Below the pieces are notes generated by a model. It had not been told where the DNA came from, searched no databases, and worked only from the letters and a program-made list of their open reading frames with translations. Below, one piece after another: positions 11,821 through 22,257 of a DNA stretch of 64,000 bases. The stretch lies in NCBI GenBank assembly GCA_047967505.1, contig CM106540.1. The stretch is one strand, 5' to 3'. A program made the position numbers and the translations under genes. Numbering within the stretch: the stretch's first letter is position 1; each line of letters begins with the position of its first letter. The stretch comes from Dipteris shenzhenensis. Its lineage: Eukaryota > Polypodiophyta > Polypodiopsida > Gleicheniales.

Positions 11821-13318
11821 ATTTTGTGGTGTTGATATGTTATAGAATCTGTGCTTTGGGAGCCTTTGTAAACCATTGGGGGAGAGGTTACAAGAATGAG
11901 TTCTTAATTGAGTTGGAGAAAACTTGAATAGTTTGAGTAGGACATTATAAATGCTTAGAAAGTAAAGAATGCACGTGAACTAGAGAATAACACCCTAAAC
12001 ATTGTAAGAAATGTCTTGACCTACTTTTGCATATCTAAGGAGTATTGTTTTCTAAAGAATCTTCTCTTTATGGCTTCAATTTTATGGTGGTTACTTCTAG
12101 CTTAGAAGCACTATATGGCTTGGATTTGAGAAGCAAGAAAGCATGCATATTAAGTAGGATTGGAATTGAAAACCAAGTAGGAATTTATAAAACTAAGGTG
12201 TTTCTTATACAAATGGTATTGACATTTGATTAAGATTGCTTGTGCTCAAGGGTTCTTTTGGTTTAAGTTAGAAAGAGGTTAAGTTTGTGAAACCTTTTCT
12301 TCATGCATAATGTGCATGTTAGGATATTCATTTCAATTATATGATGAGCATTGTATTTTACTTCTTTTTGTTTAGAAAATTGTTTAATTGGCGATAACGA
12401 CTTGAAGCCTATAGTGAGACCATTGACATCACTCTATCAAATGGTAAAATTTGTATGGGAATGATGTCTTTTCTTTTGAAGTTTTGAGAAATGAATATAT
12501 CTTGGTATAATGATTCAAGATATAATGCCTACCGAGCATTGACCATCAACTCTAGAATGCTAAGCACATCTAGCACAATTCTTCATGAGGGAGTATATGC
12601 TACACATTCATAATTGTAACTTAATGAAAGTTGAGAGAATAAGGTTCATTGTTCTTGTAGTGAAGAGAAAGGTGGGACTTGATCTAGTAACATGACCATT
12701 TTGCTCTTCGAATATATGCCATTACAAATGTATATGCTTAAGTCAGAGATAACATAAATTTGTATTTATGGGAGGGTGTGCATGGGTAAGAATGCATAAC
12801 TAATACTTATAATGAAAACATGGATAAGAATCCTCAAATTTCGGGTGTCTTTTAGCAATCCAAAAATGTTACTTTGTTGTATTTTTGCATTCTTTTAATG
12901 GTATTCTAAATTGCTTTTGTGAAAAGATAAATTAGCCCAATTTCGATAATTCAAAAATATTTTTGAAAATAAATTCGCCCATGGAACTACAAGGATATAC
13001 TAAAGTTTAAAAAAAATAACCCAATGGTTGACACTTCCAAGGTATGAATGGGTCCTTAATTTTTTCCCTGGCTATAATGGGTCGCCTTTCTACAGACACA
13101 GAGATGAGACATGCATTTCACATAGGAATAAAGCCATGGTTTATTGAGCAGAAGGCACTAGGAGTGATGGTTGATTGGGCTATGGTGGCTGCTCGCATGG
13201 TATAAGTCTACTTCTACTTGTAATCTCACTTTTTAAACTATCAGGCACAGCTCATGAGGGCCAAGGATCAGGTCGATAAGATGAGGACGAGGACAACAAT
13301 GATGATTTGGATGAGCAA

Positions 13319-13348
13319 TAGTAGTAGTAGTAGTATTAGTAGTAGTTT
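13319..13348. repeat. (TAG)n microsatellite
   Basis: A run of TAG/AGT trinucleotides with a single interruption (TAT), about ten units. Confidence 0.9.
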
Positions 13349-13360
13349 ACATATACTTTG

Positions 13361-13545
13361 CCATATATATGCTTTTGTATATCGGCTCGTTTGAGTGATT
13401 TTGTATCACTCTTTTTGAAAGGGTAATTTTGTAACAAACAATGTTGTATATCTTTGACATGTATATGCTTCTGTCGCTCGGTTCATTTGAGTGATTTTGT
13501 ATCACCCTTTCCACAAGGGAAATTTTGTAATAAAAAACATTCTTT
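13361..13545. repeat. Imperfect 97-bp tandem duplication
   Basis: Two adjacent units share CATATATATGCTT/CATGTATATGCTT, then TCGTTTGAGTGATTTTGTAT and AATTTTGTAA words. The period is about 97 bp with scattered substitutions. Confidence 0.7.
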
Positions 13546-13559
13546 TGTAATTACTAAAT

Positions 13560-13623
13560 AAAAAACATTAGTGGGGCAAAACAGGGCTTGTTGTGTCCTT
13601 GTTTAGCCCCACTAATGTTTTTT
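13560..13623. repeat. Hairpin with 18-bp perfect arms
   Basis: The left arm (13560-13577) ends CATTAGTGGGGC and the right arm (13606-13623) starts GCCCCACTAATG; the arms are exact reverse complements. Pairing continues imperfectly inward (AAACAGGG opposite CCTTGTTT). It ends in a T-run and could be a remnant of a small foldback element. Confidence 0.75.
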
Positions 13624-13679
13624 TTAAGCTTCTGTTAATCATCACTATAAAGTGACCCACTCATCTACACTGCACTACA

Positions 13680-15090
13680 AGAAACATAATAAACACAAAC
13701 ACACTCCATTCATCCTAAAGCAAGACAGTTATCCAATACGACTTACAACTTCATTGAGGGAAAATGAACAATGATACTAATAAAGATATATGTTTTGATA
13801 TCCCACTCAACCTCCCTGTATCCTTGCTCATCTATAGCTTTGAATGCTTTCTTCAGCAATCGCCTCAAAGTCTTGCCTATGCCTGTATTTTAAAGTAACG
13901 TTTGATCCTTCTCTACTCTTTTCATATCAGTAAGCAAAAGAGGGACAATAACACTTGCAGGAGGGTCCAATGACTTGCTATAGAACGTCGCTAAACCCAC
14001 TAATATCCATCATCCTTCTTGTTAGCCACCTTGGAAAGAAACATTTGCTGTCAATAAAGAAAATCTAAACAAAACATCAACCACGTAGAAATTGTGTCAC
14101 GAATGGCACTAGGGGTGGCATCATTAGTGCATGGGTCGTATTTGTTGTCACCAAACTTCAATAGCTCTACACAGAAGAAAAACTTAAATGTCAATAAACA
14201 AAAACTATTTAGACGATGAAATATGAATGAACAAATGAAAGAAGAAAAGAAAAGGAATTCACAAAATATATAGAATTCAAGCCCTTTTTGGAAGTTGTTG
14301 CTTCCTATGTCCATGGAGTTTGCACATCCCTCGAATTCTTCCATACGTCATGCTAGTGTGATACCAGAAGCAAGATATACTCGAAGGGTAACACAAGCAG
14401 CACTTACACTGCCCACACTCACTATGTTTTATAACCAAAAAACCAAACAACACCACTTTTTCCTCCACTACCACATGTGTCGTGAATCACTCCACACCAT
14501 ATTCAAGAAAACTCTTCAAATTCAATTTAATCATCATCACTGGTAGCCGACTGAATGAAATTAACCTTGTTTACAATCTCTTTTTTTCCCACTTACAAGA
14601 AAAGCTAGTTGGTTTCTTATTGAATGGTAGTAAAACTTTCAAATTTGAAATTCCAACTAGAAATTGACCGGCAATATAACTAAAATGCATAAAATTAGGC
14701 ATGGCATCCTATCTTGGTGATCAAAATGGGTGTGTACATTGGGGTGTGCATGTGCTTGACGATCGTCATGGACCTTGGCCTACTACCTATGGGTCCGAGG
14801 TAGCATGCTCGACTAGATGGACCTCTAAGGGGCAGTGAGAGTAAAGAGTGTGGTGAGCAAGGACAAAAGGGTGGGGTGGCGGGAGGGTTAATGTACAAAA
14901 AGAAAACAAAAGTCTAATTTTAATAACGGACTAGTCTCTTACTAACATCCATCCAACCAATTTGAAAATTTACTGACTGGATGCTAAGCTAAGGCTATCT
15001 TTTCTCAGACCTGATTCACTTACATTTTGGCCAAAAACTTTTAAGAAATAACCACAAGTTTGCTAATCATTCACTAAGTAAAACACTCAA
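13680..15090. other. Stretch without a recognisable gene
   Basis: Short overlapping frames on both strands (longest 97 codons, minus strand at 14051-14344) show no family I recognise. AT-rich DNA with no clear repeat structure. Confidence 0.5.
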
Positions 15091-15092
15091 CA

Positions 15093-15107
15093 CCCCCCCC
15101 CCCCCCC
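15093..15107. repeat. Poly-C tract
   Basis: An uninterrupted run of about 15 C residues. Length in the assembly may be unreliable. Confidence 0.9.
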
Positions 15108-15758
15108 TTTCTCCAATAAGGTATTTGATAAGTTTATGAGAGGATGGATGGAAATTTTCTAGAGGGTACAATGTGAAGGCTAGCTCGATGAATCAAAGGG
15201 GTCTCAATACTTTACACAAGAAACTCAAGCCAAGTCACACAAGGGAGGCTCTCTTTTTCATTATTAGTGCAATGGAGGTGTTTCTTAGCCCTCTTCATAT
15301 TCTTGTTTGTCTCTTACAATCCTTGTCCCTTCCCATTCTTGTTTGTAGTGCGGTCTCTAGAATTTTTATCCCAAAGGGGTGAGTTTGATCATGATATGCT
15401 TCTTTTTCTAATAAGAGCCTCATGCTACTAGAATTTAAGTTTATAGACAGTACATCACTTTTGGTGGAGCCATTTGTTCTTGTTTGGAAGTTATTTTATT
15501 CATTTTGGTCCAATATCGCCCTAATATCGCATAGTCTTCAATGCCAAGATTAAATAACGTAAGTCAATTGGCTTCTTTATTGAGACAGAGAGTGCCTCGC
15601 TCAAGGAGAGGCTCTAAGTATCCCTTATTAAAGGATAGACATCACAATACCAGGGATGGCAAGTTGAAATTGATTTATCCATTGAGTAGTAGGTGGTGTC
15701 AGCCTCCAAAGAGAGTTTTCACTGCGATGTTTTGCATCGGTTGTACTAAAGCTTTATG

Positions 15759-15761
<3 letters not shown>

Positions 15762-15829
<68 letters not shown>
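15762..15829. repeat. Long (CT)n microsatellite
   Basis: About 34 uninterrupted CT units. It lies about 60 bp upstream of the foldback/MITE copy at 15893 and generates a meaningless REREREE frame on the minus strand. Confidence 0.95.
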
Positions 15830-15832
<3 letters not shown>

Positions 15833-15892
15833 GATCTTTGGTGTGAACCAACTCGGGTTGGTTTTAATATGGTACATTGCATGCGGGTGTGA

Positions 15893-16320
15893 TTTTTTGG
15901 TGAGCTTTTTGTCATGAGCTTAAACACCATTTTTCCAATTTTTATCAGAATATGGTCGTGTTGGTACTCAAAATGACCGGAATTCGACGAGGAATCCAAA
16001 TATGAGGTCAAAAGTTTCAAATTATACACTTTTAAAATGTACATATCTCCCATAGTTCCTCCCTTCTACTTTGAATATGGACATATCTTCCATAATTTTT
16101 TGCCTCCTACTGCCACTCATATCCTCCCCCCCCTTGTGCATAGTATACACTCTTCCACCCCTCCCACATGCTATGAAAATGAACATATCTTATATTCTCT
16201 CCCCCTCTTTCTAACCTCCCCATCTTTCTTATAACAAAAACATGTATGGATTTCTAAAAAAAGCTCGCAAAAACAAAGGAAATGGTAAAAAAGCTCACAT
16301 TAAAAAGCTCGCCAAAAGAT
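15893..16320. mobile_element. MITE/foldback family, copy 1
   Basis: About 430 bp bounded by inverted terminal motifs. The left end reads TTTTTTGGTGAGCTTTTT and the right end CTCACATTAAAAAGCTCGCC, then AAAAGA. Several extra AAAGCTCGC/AAAGCTCAC words sit just inside the ends, like clustered transposase-binding repeats. No coding capacity. Most of its length recurs at 18271-19272 in both orientations. Target-site duplications are not clear, so the boundaries are estimates. Confidence 0.65.
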
Positions 16321-16568
16321 TTCCCCCATTGCACCATATTGGTGTGGTAAAGGATAACTTTGGTAGCTAGTTCACAACTTTCTTTGCGAAAGGTTGGATG
16401 GAATATACAATAGTATAATCATGCTGGCTTGCTAGATGGTCATTCTTCCCCATCTAAGGGAGCAGAGGAGAGGGAACAAAGTGCAAGGCAAAGCTAAGAA
16501 GAGAGGGGGTGCACGAATGATAGGTTGAGTTTTGATTTTCTTTTTCTTTTTAATTGCTTTTGTTTATA

Positions 16569-16682
16569 CAAAGAGTGTTGTAGAAGGTGTTGCATGCACA
16601 ACACCTTGAACGAAAGAAGGGAAAACAAAGAGTGTTGTAGAAGTTGTTGCATGCACAATACCTTGAACGAAAGAAGGGAAAA
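16569..16682. repeat. 57-bp tandem duplication containing a palindrome
   Basis: Two 57-bp units beginning CAAAGAGTGTTGTAGAAG at 16569 and 16626, differing at only a few positions. Each contains a near-palindrome around TGTTGCATGCACAA, related to the perfect palindrome at 17759. Confidence 0.85.
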
Positions 16683-17289
16683 CAAATTGTATGCTTTTTA
16701 TTTTTTTGAATGCCTTTTTACATTGAAGGAATTATACTCACAACACCTTCTTGGATGAAAGAAGGTAAAATAAAATTTCTTGAATGCTTCTTTTACATAG
16801 AAGGCATTGCACAACATCTTGGAAGGAACACACTTATAGCATGGTTTTGAACCTTTTTTTTTTAAACACAAAACCTTGGATGAAAGGAGCAAAAAAATAG
16901 TGTTTGTTTGAGAAGAGGAGCAGCGAACCAAGAGAACCCATCCATTAGGAATCACCCTAGTAGCCAAAGACCAATGACAAAGGGAAGCCAACAAAGCTGA
17001 AAAGCCAAGCAACCAATTAACATAGGCCCAACAGAGTGGCGACACTATTTTCATAGGTGTTGCATATACAACTCAGTCGTAGCATGGTTTTGATTTATTT
17101 TTTCACCACGCAAAAAGATTGCATAATAATTTGCTTGGTGCATGATTAAAAACAAAAAACAAAAAATGGCAATAGGTTTTGGCTCCACATTCTAATCAAG
17201 AAGAGATGGCTCCGTGCTTGTTATGTAGGGAAAATAATATAGGAAAAAATATTTAAAAAATCCCTAATAGCAAAAAGGACTTTTAGCAA

Positions 17290-17990
17290 AGCCCTAACAG
17301 TGGAAAAATCTATATTAGGAGTGAAGATCCCTAAAAGGGAAACATACCCTCTCTTTATTTCCCTTCCTACCATCTCATTTCTCATTCCTCACACACTCTT
17401 GCTTCCTCTCCAACAACTCATCCTCCTCTTTTCCCTCTCCTCCTCTTCGGCTGCATCCCCTCCTCCTTCCCTATTGTCACCTCCTCTTTGGCACCTCCTT
17501 CCTCACCCTCCTTAGCCTCCTTCTCATCCTCCTTTTCTTGCCTCTGTCTCTCACTTCCTTCCCTCCCAAAGTGTTATGACACTAGGTCAAGCCAAGTGAG
17601 GGTGAGGATGAGGGTGACGGTGAGGGGTGATGCCAGGTAAGGAAGGGCAAGGTTGCAAGGGGATAGGGTAGGGGAACGTGAGGGTGAGGCCATGTAAGGG
17701 GAGGGAAGAGGCAAGGGTAATGCCTTGTAGGGTAGGGCTAGATTGGAGGGGTAAGGAGCAAGGTGTTGCATGCAACACCTTGCCTCTCGTCGTCCTTCAC
17801 CTAGCCTCACCCTCACCCCCTCACCCTCACCCTCATTGCAAGGTGTTGGGTTGTGTAAACACCTTGTCCCCCCTGGCCTCACCCTCACCTTCCTTTGCCT
17901 TCTCCCCTTGCAAGGTGCAAGTAGCTTGCCCACATGGTCTTACAAGCAACAAATAAGTTTATCCAACCAATATTTATAGATCTGTAGCAC
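17290..17990. other. Strand-asymmetric low-complexity block
   Basis: C/T-rich to about 17575, then G/A-rich (GTGAGGGTGAGG words) to 17760, then C/T-rich again to about 17930. A perfect palindrome sits at the second switch. The repetitive predicted peptides (poly Pro/Leu/Ser, or Gly/Arg/Glu on the other strand) are artefacts of composition. No gene supported. Confidence 0.6.
17759..17782. repeat. Perfect 24-bp palindrome
   Basis: Centred on GCATGC with outer CAAGGTGTT/AACACCTTG. A related near-palindrome occurs twice in the 57-bp tandem units at 16569-16682, and half-copies (CAAGGTGTTG, AACACCTTG) flank it at about 17837-17863. Confidence 0.85.
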
Positions 17991-18270
17991 AAGATGTTGG
18001 CTACATTGTATTGCAATTTGTGAATTGGAAGGGGGACTTACAATTAGCTAATAACTCACTGCATACTTCATGATGTATTACACAAGCATATAGATTGTTT
18101 TGACAAACCACCTATCAAGGATAGGAAAGCTCCTGCTTCATGCTTAAAAGTATATTTTTATAATGTAATACAAAACACTTAGATTGGTTTAACAAACATC
18201 ACCTATCAAGGAAAGTAAAGGTCCGATTAGGTGGAGTATGGATTTTCTCAGCATCCTCAAAAGGGGGAAA

Positions 18271-19168
18271 ATCTTTTGGTGAGCTTTTTAATGTGAGCTT
18301 TTCTACCATTTCCTTTGTTTTTGCGAGCTTTTCTTAGAAATCCATATGTGTTTTTGTTATAAGAAAGATGGGGAGGTTAGAAAGGGGGGGAGAGGATATA
18401 GGATATGTTCATTTTCATAGCATGTGGGAGGGGTGGAAGAGTGTATACTATGCACAAGGGGGGGCGAATATGAGTGGTAGTAGGAGGCAAAAAATTATGG
18501 AAGATATGTCCATATTCAAAGTAGAAGGGAGGAACTATGGGAGATATGTTCATTTTAAAAGTGTATAATTTGAAACTCTTGACCTCAGATTTGGATTCCT
18601 CGTTGAATTCCGGTCATTTTGAGTACCAACATGACCATATTCCGATAAAAATTGAAAAAATTGTGTTTTTGTCATTTTGGCCTATTTTGGGCCTATTTTG
18701 AGTCTGCGGTGCAGACTCAAAGTAGGCCCAAAACAGGCCAAAACTGAATTCATGACAAAAACACCATTTTTTCAATTTTTATCGGAATATGGTCATGTTG
18801 GTATTCAAAATGACCGGAATTCGACAAGGAATCCAAATATGAGCTCAAACCTGTCAAATTATACACTTTGAAAATGAACAAATTTCCCACATGCTCTCCC
18901 TTCCCCTTTGCATTTAGTAGATGAACATAACTTTCACATTCCTCATCCTCTCTCTCCTCCTTACACTCCTCTTTGCATACCTTATAAGTTCCCCCTCTAC
19001 GTTCTCCACTATGATAACAAATATATGTTCCAACTCCCCTCCCCTCCCTTCTCCATGCCACCTTACCCATGTGCCCATCCCTCCCCCTTTCCTTTATCTC
19101 CCCTCCCCCCCCTCTCTCGTCTTAACTGCAACCACAACCCAAATTTTCAACCCACCCTACTCCATGAA

Positions 19169-19200
<32 letters not shown>

Positions 19201-19272
19201 AAGTGAATGAAAAGCTCGCAATATTCATGAAAATTGAAAAAAAGCTCATGACAAAAAGCTCACCAAAAAATC
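18271..19272. mobile_element. Foldback element, copy 2: two inverted units head to head
   Basis: The left arm (18271 to about 18700) is the reverse complement of copy 1 at 15893-16320. The right arm (about 18712-19272) runs in copy 1's orientation but includes a divergent C/T-rich insert. The centre is GAGTCTGC GGT GCAGACTC at about 18697-18715. Outer ends are TTTTGGTGAGCTTTTT and AAAAAGCTCACCAAAA. No coding capacity. It looks like an inverted dimer of the family seen at 15893. Confidence 0.7.
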
Positions 19273-19724
19273 ACACCCCCTCAAAAGCATGAAAACCATA
19301 GCATGTCCATATCTATTACCACTAACCTTATATTCTCTACTCCCATTGTCTATTCAATAACCATTTCAATCAATACGACTCATAATTTAGCAACCTTCCA
19401 AGAACAAGATTTGCCATTACAAATAAAACAAGACATGGCATGCAAATATTGGTGTAATAATCCCCCTAATCGAAATCTAAATCTAAATCTAAATCCCACC
19501 ATTACATATGTCATTACCAATCCCTTCCTATACAAACCCATTAATAGCAATTGCAACACCTCTTACATAGAGTCCCAATGAATTGCAAGATGATAGCGAT
19601 GATAAGAAGAAAAATGCCATGTGACTAAAAGACCTACCATATCATCACATTGTGCCCAGTTCCACCTTTCTCATAAGCACCAATCTCTCTTAATATGACC
19701 AATACCTTCGGGCTTTATCTATTA

Positions 19725-19800
19725 CATTTTCATGAGCGTTATTTTTCACTCCATTTTCATGAGCGTTATCTTTCACTCCATTTTCATGAGCTTTGTCATC
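19725..19800. repeat. 27-bp tandem repeat, nearly three units
   Basis: CATTTTCATGAGCGTTAT-type units start at 19725, 19752 and 19779. They lie inside a minus-strand open frame of 216 codons (19690-20340) that encodes HENGVKDNAHENGVKNNAHE and has no recognisable domain. Confidence 0.85.
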
Positions 19801-20175
19801 ATTCAGGGTAAAAGAATGAACAAGAAGAGAAGTAAATGATAGAGTAGTATAGCCAACTTTAGGTCTCACAAAAAGAGAGAGGAGGGAGGAGGGAGTACAA
19901 AGGAGCACAAAGAGTGAGCAAAGGAAATGTGTAGCTATGGCTTCTTCTTGCGTCTTCATCCTGTCAAAGGGTAGTTGTTCGTGTATATGGCCTATAAATC
20001 CTAAATTTCCAAAAAATCCCATTCCTCCTTTTTGCCCCAAAATGAACCAAGAATCAAATGCCACCTTAAACAAATGAACCTTTAGGAAAAGTTGGCAAGC
20101 CCATAAGGGGACCACTTCCATGAAGAGAGGGCCCAATCTACCATTTTTGAGTAACAAGAACCACACAATGAAAGA

Positions 20176-20545
20176 AACACCTTTGCATTGAAGGAAGCAA
20201 ACCTTTAACAATTCACTACACACCAAGCTACTTGTTGGAAAAAAAGAGTTGCCATGCCATATAGGAAAGAAACCTTCCACTAATGTGACCACCCAGCAAG
20301 GAAAGAAACCTTCCACTAATGGCCAGCAAGGTAAGTGCAAGCATGAAATTTCTCACGCAAGTCAACTCTTGTCATTGAGCTACTAAAGCAAACACCTTTG
20401 CATTGAAGGACGAAAACCTTTAACAATTCACTACACACTAAGCTACTTGTTGCAAAAAAGAGTCGTCATGAGCATACATGCCATATAGGGAAGAAACCTT
20501 CCACTAGTGGCTAGCAAGGTAAGTGCAAGCATGAAATTACTCAAG
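20176..20545. repeat. Imperfect tandem duplication, about 215-bp period
   Basis: AACACCTTTGCATTGAAGGA begins units at 20176 and 20391. Both continue through CACTACACAC.AAGCTACTTG and GAAACCTTCCACTA to GTAAGTGCAAGCATGAAATT. Scattered substitutions and small indels. No gene in the block. Confidence 0.8.
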
Positions 20546-20559
20546 AAAATGGGCTCTTG

Positions 20560-21480
20560 TCATTGATTAACTACAAGTTGTATGTCAATCTCTCATGTAG
20601 AGGAGCTCACTTACTCATATTGGCCCACTGTTTTGGTAACTTTGCTAGTTTTCTTTTGCAAATGTTACCTTGAGCAAAGCACATATGTTCAATTGCCTAC
20701 CTGTGAGCATTGAAAATTGGATTGCTTGTCCAACGTGCCATGCAAGAGCTTTACAATGCTTCTTCTTGAAGCTACCTGCTTGCCAACTCGCATGCTAGAT
20801 GCTTATAAGTTGAGGTTGTTTCCTTTGTTGAAGCTTGGTCCCAAAATCAACATTGCAAGAACTCATTTTCACTTCTTCCTTTTGCTAAGTTTGATTTTAT
20901 AGGGCCTTTCATCTTCTATGGGTTTATCCTCATCTTTTGTAAATTTCAGTAATTGCAATCTTATAGGAGAAACTTCTTTAATAGATCTGTATCATATTTG
21001 TGTTGATGAAGGTTGGTTCTGAATCTCTTTACAATTTGATTCCAAGGCAACAAACACATAAATCCTTCATACTAATTCTAAATATTTCCTTCAAATTGGT
21101 GATGTAAGTTTCATTACTTCCGATCACTATATTAGATCATCTACATACAAAGATGCATGGTAATATCTTTTTCTTGAGGTTAATGTGACCTTGTGTATAT
21201 ATCCTAGATTGTAAAAAACGTATCAATTTTGTCATACAAACTTATGGGTTCTTACTTCAATACAAATATATATTTCTTTGATTTGCAAATTTTCTTTCTT
21301 TTGCATTTATGAACATATCCTATGGTTGGTACATGTGTACTTCATTTCCATTCAAAAATCCGGACACATGACAAAATATTTGTGTCTGGGCTAGGAAGGC
21401 CGCCACACTATTTCATGTTCCATGGGCGGGCGAGGCAGGTGTTTTGAACCCACCCTGAGATGACATGGGTCTTGAGTTGG
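20560..21480. other. Stretch without a recognisable gene
   Basis: AT-rich intergenic DNA with only short open frames and no clear repeat structure beyond the duplication that ends at 20545. Confidence 0.5.
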
Positions 21481-21484
21481 CAAT

Positions 21485-22075
21485 GCTTCTTCACCATAAG
21501 TCATGAACGTCGAGTGGTGTGAACCACAGCATGCGGTGGCCATTAGTGATGACGACAAGCATTTCAGGCTTCAATATAATTGTACCCTTCAATATAAGTC
21601 ATGAACGTTAGGTGGTGTGAACCACAGCACGCAGTGGCCATCAGCGATGACAAGCATTTTAGGTTGGGTTCACACCACCTGACATTCATGACTTATATTG
21701 AAGGCTATAATTATCGATGGCCATCAGTGACAAGCATTTTAGGTTGCCATCCTCCAAAAGTTGATGTGAAGGGCTGGCTGCTGTCTAAGTCGGAGGGACA
21801 GGCCCAAACACCGACACAAAAGATCTGTGTCCGGGCGAGGAAGGCCGTCCACGTCATGGCCAGCTCCTCCAACCGCTGCTACATGATGAGCTTATTCCAT
21901 CTCTTCAAACGCTACACCGATCAGAGGTTGGTGAAATAAATTAGTAGTGCGCTGACGGGCGGGTGGTGTGAACGACCACAAGAGGTGACGATTCTCGAAG
22001 TCTAGTTCGTGTTCGATGGGCGGGCGGGTAGGCGGGGCGGGTGATGTGAACCCAGACAACCTCAGAGGACAGGGG
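21485..22075. repeat. Divergent repeat cluster with a 37-bp-arm hairpin
   Basis: ATAAGTCATGAACGT.GAGTGG-type units repeat directly about 100 bp apart (21497 and 21595). An inverted copy lies at 21667-21703. The arms 21587-21623 and 21667-21703 match at 35 of 37 positions. Degenerate GGTGGTGTGAAC words recur near 21965 and 22043, with GGGCGAGGAAGGCCG-like words between. This looks like MITE or other repeat debris just upstream of the IWS1 gene. Confidence 0.7.
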
Positions 22076-22257
22076 ACCTGAGTTGGCCATCAACCTGGGT
22101 GACTAGTCACCTTAGGTTAAGAGATGATGATGATGATCATCTTCTTCTTCTTCTTCTTGTACTCAGCGACCATAATCGAATTTTGGTGCTTCCGGCATTC
22201 TTCCTGTTCGTTTTTGGAATCAATCTTCTTCTTCGCTTTCCCTGATCCACTCCACAA

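Larger units (their letters stand above)
10740..13360. other. Intergenic AT-rich stretch
   Basis: No supported gene. It contains a (CT)n run at about 11789-11817 and a TAG-trinucleotide run at 13319-13348. A short open segment at 13105-13200 (HAFHIGIKPWFIEQKALGVM) is followed by a GT-like donor and could be an exon remnant, but I do not recognise it and cannot link it to another exon. Confidence 0.5.

Noticed and set aside
19690-20340. 216-codon minus-strand frame
   Set aside because: It spans a 27-bp tandem repeat and a 215-bp duplication, no domain is recognisable, and the second duplicate copy is not open in the same way.
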